From: Gymnogyps californianus
Lineage: Eukaryota > Chordata > Aves > Accipitriformes > Cathartidae
Length of the DNA: 64,000 nucleotides
NCBI RefSeq assembly: GCF_018139145.2
Contig: NC_059471.1
Location: forward strand, 210,819,494-210,883,493
Direction of reading: 5' to 3'
In this document: positions 51,474-61,345 of the stretch, in pieces
How positions within the stretch are numbered: the stretch's first letter is position 1
How the letters are laid out: every line of letters begins with the position of its first letter
The notes under the pieces: generated by a model
What the model saw: only the letters and a program-made list of their open reading frames with translations
What the model was told of the DNA's origin: nothing
Databases searched by the model: none
Made by a program: the position numbers and the translations under genes

Positions 51474-53238
51474 GTTACCTAGCTAGCAGTTCTGTATTAA
51501 CATGTTCTCCCAAGCTATTTTACAAACAACACCTAATTTATTAAAAGGGAAAATTTAGGAAATGTTTTTTTCATGATTTATTGCTACTTGCCTGCCAGTT
51601 GTTCGAACAAGGACTCCACCAGTCTGTTCTTCTTTGCATTTTTATTTGCTAAAACAAATGCTCTAGCTTTGGGATTTCGAATCTGCCTCAGCAAGCTTTT
51701 AAATCAACAGCAGTAATCCCTTCACCCTTGATTATCACTCATTTCTCTGTCTTTTTTACAAGACAACATTTCTAAAGTAATCAGCAATTATTAAACCCCC
51801 ATTTGCAATATCACACTGACTGTGCAATACTTCTACTACAAATCTGCAGTATAAATTACCACTGTAGATCATGGTTACATTTTTAAAGCAAGGGGTTGTA
51901 ATTAAAATACTTACAAAGCTCTCTTGTGCGTTAAGTGTTTCCTCAGTCCCAGCTCATTAATGTCCTCATCCTACATAATGAAGATCAATGGGAGCTTTGC
52001 CATATGTGTAGGATCACGTACACTGATCCGGGCCGTGATCATGAAATAAGCTCCAGGTCTCTGGGTCTGCACAGGATCCTCTTTGACTTCAGCACAGCCC
52101 TAAGCATCATTCAGTCCTTGTTTTGTAATTTCTGTGCCTCAATGCTGCATCTGTGCTGGGTGTCTGCACTCAACGCCTCTTCCTTTGCTACACAAAGTGG
52201 GAAAATAGGAGCACTCAGCTTGCAAAGACAAGGAGTTTGGGAATACTCAACCACTTGGCTTTCAGGTCAGGGTAGGTTCATGTCCAGCCAAGTTAAAGAA
52301 GAGGACAGACCTCTATGTACCTCTCCTTGTGCTTTGGGGATACGTGCAGCCCTTCATCCCCTAGCAGAGTTTGCAATAGCTTTTTCCAGCAAAGCAAAGC
52401 TGACATCGGTTCCTCCTGCTTTTCCAGCAGAACTGGGGAGAAAAGCTGGGCTTCTCCAAAAACAAAATGTGTTTTGTTTGAAATATATTTTCCAAGAAAC
52501 TTCTGATGTAAATCTCATGGAAAAAAGGAAAATGTTTCAAGGTTTGCAACACAAAACTGAAAATGATCTGATTCTAACCCAACATTTTTTGATTCTTTGG
52601 GTTTACAAAAAGCCCCAAAGATGCCTGGAGAGGAAACACAGTTAGCAGTTACCAGTCTGGATTCTTGCAACTCATGTTGAGTATTGATATGGAAACTGTC
52701 GGGGTGGCTAAATCTTTCTCTAAAATGCCAAAGAGGAAGCAAGCTGAGGAAGAACCGAGGGAGGGGTACGAACAGATCATTGATAACGGAGAGCTTTTAG
52801 CTGTGAAATGAACTTGCAGTGCAGTTAGGGGAGAGCCTGGATGCTATCTTTAGGAGCCAGGAAGCAGGGAAGATTAATCTTAATCTTCCAAAAGGCCTCG
52901 CTACCCCAGTAGAAAACGATAGACGCTGTTGGAAACTCAATGTTCTTCACTCTAATTGCCACCAAAAACGTCCACAATGTTCTTGTTACAACTGGAAGCA
53001 AAACTAAAAAAAATCCATAAAATTAATCAACATATACAAAAATAAGCTGAAGACTCTGAGATGTTCAGTGAGGACTTTTACATCTGTTTCATATTTTATG
53101 TGGAAGATGCCCGAGTAGTACAGAACCTGATGGCAAGCGAAAATCCTGAAAGATGGGTATGATTCCCCACCAGCTCACTGCAGGGCATTTTGGATTGCAG
53201 CATAGTTGATGTTTTACGTAGTTTAAGGAATTGAAATG
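51474..53238. other. Non-coding stretch with one long open frame
   Basis: A 236-codon + strand frame (51935-52645, GTG start) is the longest outside CR1. A TTTCCTCAG acceptor-like site coincides with its beginning. No domain, signal peptide or repeat is visible in the product. Near its start, ATCAATGGGAGCTTTGCCAT resembles a short ancient amniote repeat motif, so the frame may be chance in old repeat sequence. No gene is claimed. Confidence 0.4.
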
Positions 53239-53307
53239 TCATAGAATACTAGGTTGGAAGGGACCTCAAGGATCATCCGGTCCAACCTTTCTCAGCAAAA
53301 CCATGAT

Positions 53308-55024
53308 CTAGACAAGATGGCCCAGCACCCTGTCCAGCTGAATCTTAAAAGTGTCCAGTGTTGGGGAATCCACCACTTCCCTGGGGAGATTATTCCAATG
53401 ACTGATTGTTCTCATGGTGAAAAATTTTCCTCTTGTGTCCAATTGGAATCTCCCCAGGAGTAACTTGTACCCGTTACCCCTCATCTTTTCCATGTGACTC
53501 CTTGTAAAAAGGGAGTCTCCATCTTCTTTGTAGCCACCCTTTAAATACTGGAACATGGTGATAAAGTCTCCCCTACACCTTCTTTTCTCAAGGCTGAACA
53601 AACCCAGTTCTCTCGACCTTTCTTCATATGGCAGGCTTCCCAGTCCTTTGATCATCTTTATGGCCCTTCTCTGGACCCTCTCCAGCCTGTCCACATCTTT
53701 TTTGCATAGCGAGGATCAAAACTGAACACAGTATTCCAGGTGTGGCCTGACAAGTGCTGAGTAGAGTGGGATAATGAATTCTTTATCGCTGCTGGTGAAG
53801 CCCTTGTTGATGCAACCCAGCATCTTGTTGACTTTCTTTGCCGCAGCAGCACACTATTCACTCATATTGAGCTTGTTGTCCACCAGGTCCCCCAGGTCCC
53901 CCTCCACAGAGCTGCTCCCCAGCCGGGTGGATCCCAGCCTGTGCTGCACTCCTGGATTATGTTTTCCCAGGTGCAAGACCTTACATTTGTCTTTGTTGAA
54001 CTTCATAAGGTTCTTGTTAGCCCACTCTTCCAGCCTATTCAGGTCTTCCTGCAGGGTGGCTCTCCCTTCCAAAGTGTCCACTTCCCCACTCCGTTTGGTA
54101 TCATCGGCAAATTTCATCACGGTACACTTGATCCCATCATCCAGATCACTTATGAAGATATTAAACAATGTTGGGCCCAATATCGATCCCTTGTGACAGG
54201 TTGCCAGTTTGAAAAGGAGCTATTTACCACCATGCTCTGGGTGCGGCCTGTCAGCCAGTTCCCCACCCATCGCACAGACCACTCGTCTAGACCAAAACAC
54301 AGCAGTTTCTCTAGGAGGAGGCTGTGGGAAACTGTATCAAAAGCCTTGGAGAAATCCAGGTAGAAAATGTCCACCGCTGCCTCACATCAACCGAGCAGGT
54401 TACTTTGTCATAGAAGGCGATCAGATTTGTCAAGCATGATTTACCCTTGGTGAATCTGCGCTGGCTGTTCCCAATCATGTGCTTCATTTGACTTGTGATA
54501 GCCCCCAGGAGGATTCATTCCATAACTTTCCCAGAGACTGAAGTAAGACTGATGGGCCTGTAATTTCCTGGATCCTCCTTTAAGCCTTTCTTGTAGATGG
54601 GGGTGACATTAGCCTTCTTTCAGTTTTCTGGGATGTGCCCTGATCTCCACGACTTCTCAAAGATTATGGAAGGTGGCCTCACAATGACATCAGCCAGCTC
54701 TCTTAACACCCTCAGGTGGATATTGTCAGGGCCCATTGATTTGTGGGGGTCAAGCTCCTGTAATAGTTCACATACCAACTCTTCTTTCACAGACAGTGGG
54801 TCTGTGTTTGCATCAACCTGGATTTTTGTTCCCAAGGCCTGGGGCTCAACAGTGCGGGTGTAGACAGAGGTGAAGAAAGTGTTGAGAACCTCTGCCTTTT
54901 CAGCATTGTTGGTGACTAATTCACCTCTCCTGTTTAACAGTGGGCCAATATTTTCCATCTGTTTCCGCTTGTTGTTTACGTACCTGAAGAACACTTTCTT
55001 GTAGTTTTTGACATCTCTGGCCAA
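53308..55024 (-). pseudogene. CR1 ORF2 linker, reverse transcriptase and C-terminus, broken
   Basis: This is the reverse transcriptase half of ORF2. Pieces in different frames are: 54620-55024 (linker region), about 54490-54620 (IYKKG and NYRPISLTS, the first RT block, then a stop), 54150-54374 (YLDFSKAFDTV), 53854-54180 (FNIF and FADD, with FADD at 54100-54111) and 53308-53694 (C-terminus, ending GHLV). The block that should read GVPQGS between the YLDF and FADD pieces is partly deleted near 54180, which also shifts the frame. A stop ends the FADD frame at 53854. The catalytic Asp residues survive as sequence, but no active enzyme could be made. Confidence 0.9.
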
Positions 55025-55105
55025 TTTAAATTTGAGCTCAGCTTTTGCTTTTCTAACTGCATCTCTGCATGCCCTGGCAATGCCCTTGTAGTTTTCAACA
55101 GATAT

Positions 55106-55915
55106 TCATCTGTTTTTCCATCTCTGGTATGCTTCTCTTTTGGTTTTGAGCAGACTCGGAAGCTCGCAGTTAAGCCAAGGGGGTCTCTTGCTCTGCCCAC
55201 TTCCCTTACCTTTAAAGGGGATGAACTGTTTTTGTGCTTCCAGGAGAGTGTTCTTGAAAAACTCCCAGCACTTGCTAGCTCCTTTATCCTCCATGGAAGC
55301 TTCCCACAAAATCCCTCCCGATTGCGCTCTGAGCGAGCTGAAATTTGTTCTTCTAAAGTATAAAACCTTGGTCTTAGTACTAACCTTCAGCGTGCTCAGC
55401 AGGATCCCAAACTCCACAATATTGTGATCACTGCAGCCAAGGCTATCACTAACCAAGATATTACAAAGCAGGTTTTCTTGGTTTGTGAGTAGCAAGTCCA
55501 GCAGTTCCTCATTCCTGCTTGGCACATCTAACATTTGTATGAGGAAGCAGTCCTCTGTGCATTCCAGAAACTTGATGGATGACATGTGAACTGCTGTATT
55601 GTTCTTCCAACAAATGTCTGGGTAGTTGAAGTCATCTGTAAGAACCAGGTTCTGTTGATCCGAAGCTTGCTTAAGTGACCCAAATATTGCTTTGTTGGCC
55701 TTATCATCTTGGTCTGGAGGTCGGTAGCAGATGCCTACTGTAAGATCCCCCTTGGAGATGACCTCTCTGATCTTGACCCAGAGGCATTCAATAGGGCTTC
55801 CACAATCGCTAGAGTTGACTTCTATACATTCAAGGTTCTCCTTAACATAGACCACAACTCCTCCTCCTCTTCTTCCCTGCCTGTCTTTATGAAATAGCCT
55901 ATAGCCGTCCATCAT
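55106..55915 (-). pseudogene. CR1 ORF2 endonuclease domain, open for 269 codons
   Basis: This is the longest open frame in the window. It carries the middle and end of the CR1 endonuclease, the nuclease that nicks target DNA to prime insertion. Visible landmarks are GGGVVVYVKE (residues 17-26), GICYRPPDQ (61-69), DFNYPDI (95-101) with its catalytic Asp, and SDHNIVEF (162-169) with the catalytic Asp-His pair. The residue before DFNYPD is Asp where Gly is usual. The first catalytic blocks lie in the preceding, frame-shifted segment, so no complete enzyme is encoded. After about residue 200 the frame runs into the family's linker (FKGKGSGQSKRPPWLN). Confidence 0.9.
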
Positions 55916-55925
55916 GATCCTCCAG

Positions 55926-56321
55926 TCATGAGTTGTCCCACCATGTTTCAGTTACTCCTATGATATCATAACTTTCTGACTGGGCGCGGAGCTCCAGTTC
56001 CTCCTGTTTGTTCCCCAGGCTGTGTGCATTGGCATATATACACTTGAGGTGGTTGGTCTTCTGGTTCTCATCTTGGGAGGCAGCTAAGGAACATTTGTCG
56101 CTGCTCTGGTTGGCCTGGCTTCTTCCCCAGTTGATTGCAATGGCGTGAGCGTTGCCACTTTGGACCCTGCCCCCCAAGTCCTTCAGCCTCACCAAGCTGG
56201 CCAGCCTGCTGGCAAACATTTCCTTGCCTCTTCTAGACAGGTGGATCCCATCCCTCCCTAACAGGCTACAGTCATCAAAGAATGTCCTGTCACCGCAATC
56301 TTTCTTATGGATGAAAGGCAT
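55926..56321 (-). pseudogene. CR1 esterase C-terminus joined to endonuclease N-terminus
   Basis: The 131-codon minus frame begins in a segment with DGIHLSRRGKEMF (Asp24 and His27), the D-x-x-H block of the SGNH/GDSL esterase domain known from CR1-type elements. About 65 residues later, in the same frame, it reaches the endonuclease start: YANAHSLGNKQEEL (residues 96-109) and TETWW (Glu125), which carries a catalytic Glu in this family. The frame then stops at 55926 because of a one- or two-base indel after WDNS. The next endonuclease block continues in another frame from 55915. Whether the parent element encodes the two domains on one protein or two cannot be told from this copy. Confidence 0.8.
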
Positions 56322-56325
56322 TTAT

Positions 56326-59300
56326 AACCAAAGTGGGGATTTGTTGCTAACCTGTCCTTCACAGATGTCTGTTGTTATTTTTTGCCCGCATAACCCTTAT
56401 GTTGTATATTTTTAACCTGCTGTTTACTGTTATCTGTTGCACGGGAACACTGGAAAAGCAGAATTCAAACGAATTCAGTTTTAAATAATTTGGGATGCTC
56501 TGGAGAGATCTTATATTGGTGGTTTTGTTTTCGGTTTCAAGAAGCTGTTGCATTTTGTAGACATGTAATACCACATTTTAAAAAAAATAAAAATCCAAGA
56601 TCAAATTAGGCTGGTCATGGGCAAACTTAACAAAGTTTTTCTATTTCCTGTCAGACACACAGACTGTTCTGCTCAGGAATTTGTGCCTTTCAGTCCACAT
56701 TTAATTTCATTTGCTGCCTGATTTCTATTTATAATGCACAAAGCAATATTATTTGCCAGTAATACTTTAAAAAATGCCAGCAACATACTGCAATGTGAGC
56801 AGTACAGGAAAGAGGAGAAGGCCTTCCTAAATAAGTTAACTGACTAAATTTCTGTCTCGTTTGAATGCTCAGGGAACCACAGGAATGAATTAGAAGTATT
56901 CAAGATTCGCAGTGGAGCCTGACAATTCTGCGTTAATAAGGGGCTGGGGAATAAAGGTTCTGTTAACCATGTGGTGGTGAGGGGGGGGTCCCTTCAAAAG
57001 GGACCTTGTTTTCCTCAGTTTTTGTCATTTTTATGGTCTGTGATTTTCTTAATTCTGTGTACGCATTCAAATCAAACTGTTGCAAACTGAGCACAGACCA
57101 ACCTAAATCACTGAATGTTATGTTTCTTTTTTCTCCCTCCATCCCATTGACATCTCCATCTATTACTGTTCCTCTGTGCATGTGCCTTCTCCAGATCTTT
57201 TTAGAGCCACTCGTTTTCCCTCTCGCAGAGCTGTTTTCCTCTCCTTTTGCAGTACGTCCCTCTACCTGCTTTCATGTTTCCTCTCACTGTTTGAGCATCC
57301 AAACCTTTGTTGAGTGCCTCAACGGGTTACACATATAAAAGCAAAGTTCTTGGACCGTTGAGCTTATGACTGAATGTCCGTGTCTTCAGGAGTTCTCACC
57401 TCAAGCAGATCCTTCAAACACATCGATTCTTTCCCCATGGGGAGCTCAGCTTCAGGTTTGATGGTCAGCAGTCAGAGATGAACAAAAAATGGGACAGTTG
57501 GATCTCTGAGTCTGGTCTCAGGTATATTATTCTGTTGGTCTCAAGTATATCATTCTGTCAATTCAACTACACTACAACCCGCACAACCACCTAAATACCA
57601 TGTACACTAGGAACTGTAGTGATTGGCAAACAGCAAGTACAAAACAAAAGAAAGGAGATAGTTTTTCACACAACATTTGGTTGAGCTGTGGGATGTTTGG
57701 GCTGCCAGCAGTTTACATGAGTTCATTAATGGACAAATTCATAAAAATCACTGAAATGACTGAAGGTTACTAAAATACAAAGACACCATCTGTGGCTCGG
57801 CATGTGCCATAGCTTGTTGAGGACTGGGAAAGCACTATAGCTTTGCTCTGCTCCTACATTCTTCCACATACCTTCACTGTTAGCCCTTGTTGAAGACATA
57901 AACTAGAAAACAAGCATAATGAGACCAGTCTCATCTTTTTATGACATTTAAACGACAACTAAATATGAACTTCATTAAACAAAAATACTGCATGCTCCAC
58001 ATCCTCAGAAATGTGAGGCTAAACCAGTGGCAGGGCGACCGTCCGTCTTTGGCTTTGCTGCTCCCTTAGGTTTACTGTTCAATAAAGTTACAGTAATTCA
58101 GAGCAGAGACACTCACAGTCCAAAGCAATTAGCTCTTTGTCAGGAAGTTCCCCCAATGTCAAAAGCATAAATCTCCCGGCCCACGCAGAGCTTTGCATTC
58201 CTGTAGCACATGGGGCCCATTAATGCCCCTTGCAGCCCTTAGGAATGGCAATGCCGGAGCAGCTCCGCTCCGGTGTCTTTCAGCTGCTACATCTGCCCTG
58301 TTTGCCCCTGGTCCCTTTGGGGCTACTTCTGATTTTGTTAGCATGCCAGATGCTATCGTGATGGCAGACCACTTCGAAAAGCCTTAGTGGATCTTCTGCA
58401 CCGACCCCGAGCCAGTGCCAGGTGCTGCAGGAGGGGCTAGTAGCTCTCTTTCTTTGCTGGCTTTGAGGACGATCACGGTGTTGAATTGCTGAGCGGTGCC
58501 AGCAAACCCTGTAATTTTGCCTTGTTATGTTCTAGTGAAGCAGGGTGAGACAGAGCTTCAATTTGGTGCTGTTCTTTTTCGTCAAGGCTGGAAGAGAAAT
58601 ATCATCTGTCACTCAGCAATGAAGATCAGAGGACTCAGCAGTGGCCGAGTTAAGATTCATCCTGTTCAGATTAGTTCTTTAGAAGTAAGAGGCTCTTACC
58701 ACAAAAGAAGTCCTTCCAAACTCCTCATTCTTTTCACCAAAGCTTTTCACGACTATATTTACAAATAGGTCAGGACTAGTCTGCAGTTTCAGTGGGGGAA
58801 AGTGCTCTGGTACCTGGTCCTGGCTGTGGAGTAGCACTCTTGAATCTAAGAGAGGACATCCATGATGAAGGGCCTGCATCAGCAAAACTTTGTGAGAGAC
58901 GTGTCTCACCCCCTGCCTTGGCCTCATCTCCACACCTCAGCTGTGCTGCAGCATGGAAGGGGAAGCAGGAGCCCAGCGTACAGCCGCAGACACATCTTCG
59001 TATGGCTTTGCTACCAGGTTTCCTTCAACTACAGCTGCCCAGGGCTATTTGTTAGAGGCTAGACCAGCTGGTTTCTTCTCATGTGATTACAGTCTTCTAA
59101 GAAGAGGAAAATGGGTTGTAAAATATGTGCACCGTTTTCTCACATGGAGAAAAATGCATGTGTGTATCCTCTTACTGGAAAAAAGGAGGCAGATATGGCC
59201 CACAGCATACTCGTGGAGTACCTAGACCCATCTGGACTAACCCTGCCTGAATTTCAAAGTTATTTATAGTTATTAACAGAGATTTTAAGAAACCAACACT

Positions 59301-60246
59301 AGCAAAGCTTTCTTTTGCTCTACCTCAGGAAGATGGGATACATGGGGTGATGCATAATGTGTTTAAAGTTTGAAAAATTTTATAGCATTTTCAGTCTAAA
59401 GGGTTTGTTCTGAAGTCAGGTCTCTGGGCTTTGCCTGAAGATAATATGGTTTTAGGCAATTGCCCAAGTTGTAGAGATTATTGGGAGCTTCTTTGCTCAG
59501 TGTGAACCCCTCCAAAGCCCTAAGCCAACACTTGGAGGGAGGTGATCACCTGGAACCTCAACTCAGTCATTTATGGCTTGTCAGAAAGGTTGGGGTGTGC
59601 ACCGTCCAGGGCTTTGCCCTGTTTAAATGAAGAAGGACCCAGCTGTGACCCTCAGTCTTAAACTTCATAAGTCCTGTGAGTGCTGAGGCAGTTAGCCAGA
59701 CTTCCTAGAGCTGACTCAATATTTTAGGTGAGACAACTTCAATCAAAGACATTGAGAAGGAATCATTGGTAGCTTCGCAGGCAGGGCATGCACTGCAGAT
59801 GTGAGACCTCAGAATCAATTACTTGTTCTGAATTAGGCAAAGCAAGGTTTGACGTTGGCACCCTCATCTTAAGTAAGTGCTCTAAATTCTGATTTCTTGC
59901 CATGCTGAGGTGGGACAAGCTGATTATCATGTTGTATGCGTTTTCCCAGAAATGCCATCGTTGTTGAAACTGGTGTGAACATTCCCACAAAAACCCCTCA
60001 GCTCAGGTAGATCAGTTTTGTTTTCTTTGTTTCCCAGCAAAAAGCCGCCTCACTGGAAAATTCCCAATCTCGTCTAAGCATTATCCTTGTAATTTGCACC
60101 CACGGATACATATTGCAGGTGCGTTTTGTTTTCCAGAACTGGGCACAAATGAAAGAGTGCCTGCAGTTTTGCTAAGCCCTCTGAGAGGCACAAATTATAC
60201 TCCTGTATAACTGATGACAGAAAATCACGCCCACAGTCATTTGCAG
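56326..60246. other. Non-coding stretch
   Basis: AT-leaning sequence with no recognised gene or interspersed repeat. It includes a 23-bp tandem duplication near 57.5 kb. A 7-bp GC-rich hairpin (CCGGAGC at 58254-58260 and GCTCCGG at 58267-58273) sits in a short CpG-containing patch. Open frames are short and overlap. Confidence 0.5.
57514..57559 (+). repeat. Tandem duplication, 23-bp unit x2
   Basis: GGTCTCAGGTATATTATTCTGTT (57514-57536) is followed directly by a copy differing at three positions (57537-57559). It is a simple local duplication with a few later substitutions. Confidence 0.85.
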
Positions 60247-60250
60247 GTGC

Positions 60251-60287
60251 AAAAGAAGAAAAGAAAAAAAAAAAGGAAGAAAAAAAG
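60251..60287 (+). repeat. A-rich purine tract
   Basis: A run of A interrupted only by single or double G for about 37 bases. Low complexity; no upstream gene-like sequence suggests a retrotransposed tail. Confidence 0.85.
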
Positions 60288-61129
60288 TCAAGGCCCTGTC
60301 GCAGAGCAGGGATCCGTGTCTGCCAGGTTCAAAGGCATATTCAGAGTGTGAAAGGGCACGGGGGAGCGAAAAGAGAAAGCGTGGGTGAGAAAGAGAAGTA
60401 CCTTCATCAGTACCGTGAGGAATTTAAAGCTGTGTCAGGAAAGCAGGAAAGCAGGAAAACAAACTGAGAAGAGAAAACACAGCGTGGAGAGCTGCATGCT
60501 GATTAATGAACTCCTTGCCCTTGATGCCTGCTACTGACCAAAGAGATGGGCACAAGAATGTCCTATAGCTGAGCCTTTGTGCATATAGCAATTAAATCAG
60601 ATTTACTCTTTTTGAGTTTCTTTCATTCTGCTAATGAAAGTAGTAGAATTCTATTCATTCTACCACTTTTAATTCATAGCATTTCTGATGTTGGGAAGCC
60701 CAGCTCCTACATGACTAACAAGGAATCCATGTACTAGTCCAAGCACGTAAGCAGGGATGTGGGATCTGACCTGAACTGTTCCAACCAAAATCAAGGTGGG
60801 CAAATCTGTGATGGTGTCACTTGCATATTCTTCCACACCTGTGGGAATTTATACAACTGGGACTCATTCTTTTTACAGGTTAGTTATCCTGTGTGAAGCT
60901 CAACCCCACGCCAAATGGATTAAGGACATAAGAAATGCCTGAATCAGTCGTCCAGTTGCAAGTCTTTCTCCACCGCCTTCTATCCATGACCATTCTTTTA
61001 TCTGGGAGGCCTGCTTGCCTTCCCCGGTGCTGTTGTGTCCCCGGGCAGAGCACCCTTGGCAGCAATGCATCAGCCCAGTGGATCCCCCCAAGAAGCAGTT
61101 GGTGCTCTTGGGGTGCTGTACTGGTTATA
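60288..61129. other. Non-coding stretch with adjacent inverted repeats
   Basis: An AT-rich segment at about 60590-60690 contains two adjoining inverted repeats, described next. No gene is supported. Confidence 0.5.
60620..60667. repeat. Two adjoining inverted repeats
   Basis: CTTTCATT (60620-60627) and AATGAAAG (60633-60640) form a perfect 8-bp stem with loop CTGCT. Overlapping its end, AGTAGTAGAAT (60639-60649) pairs 10 of 11 with ATTCTACCACT (60657-60667). The two stems share two bases, so they could only form as alternatives or one at a time in full. Confidence 0.5.
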
Positions 61130-61345
61130 GTATTGAGGGGTGAGTGGATAACTTTGTCCTTTGACCTTACCCACCACCTTTGTGAGCTGGTAGACCTCAG
61201 TCATATCCCTTCTCAGCTGCCTTTTCTCCAAACTGAAGAGTCCCAGCCTTTCCCATCTCTCCTTGTAAGGCAGCTGCTCCATCCCTTTGACTTCAGTTGC
61301 CTTTCTCTGTACCTTCTCCAGCTCCACGAGGTCCTCTGCTGTCTT
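61130..61345 (-). mobile_element. CR1-type LINE, old ORF2 C-terminal fragment
   Basis: The minus strand reads a degraded ORF2 C-terminal block: [50 protein letters not shown] sequence, seen in pieces along the frame 61070-61327. The wording differs from the other copies (RRDMTEVYQL rather than RGDL), so it belongs to another, older CR1 branch. No 3' tail is recognisable, and it may also be 3' eroded. Confidence 0.85.

Larger units (their letters stand above)
53239..56325 (-). mobile_element. CR1 LINE, long copy (3.1 kb) with endonuclease and RT remnants
   Basis: This minus-strand CR1 begins at the 3' tail (TCATAGAAT at 53239) and extends to about 56325, far beyond the usual few hundred bases. 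In sense order it holds the end of an esterase-like domain, an apurinic/apyrimidinic-type endonuclease, a linker, a reverse transcriptase, the ORF2 C-terminus and the 3' UTR. Its tail and ORF2 C-terminus differ clearly from the copies at 7.9, 36.0 and 38.2 kb, suggesting a different subfamily. Several frameshifts and stops make it inactive. The 5' part of the element (start of ORF1, 5' UTR) is absent. Confidence 0.96.

Noticed and set aside
53774..54363. 140-codon + strand frames over the long CR1
   Set aside because: They are antisense shadows of the CR1 reverse transcriptase.
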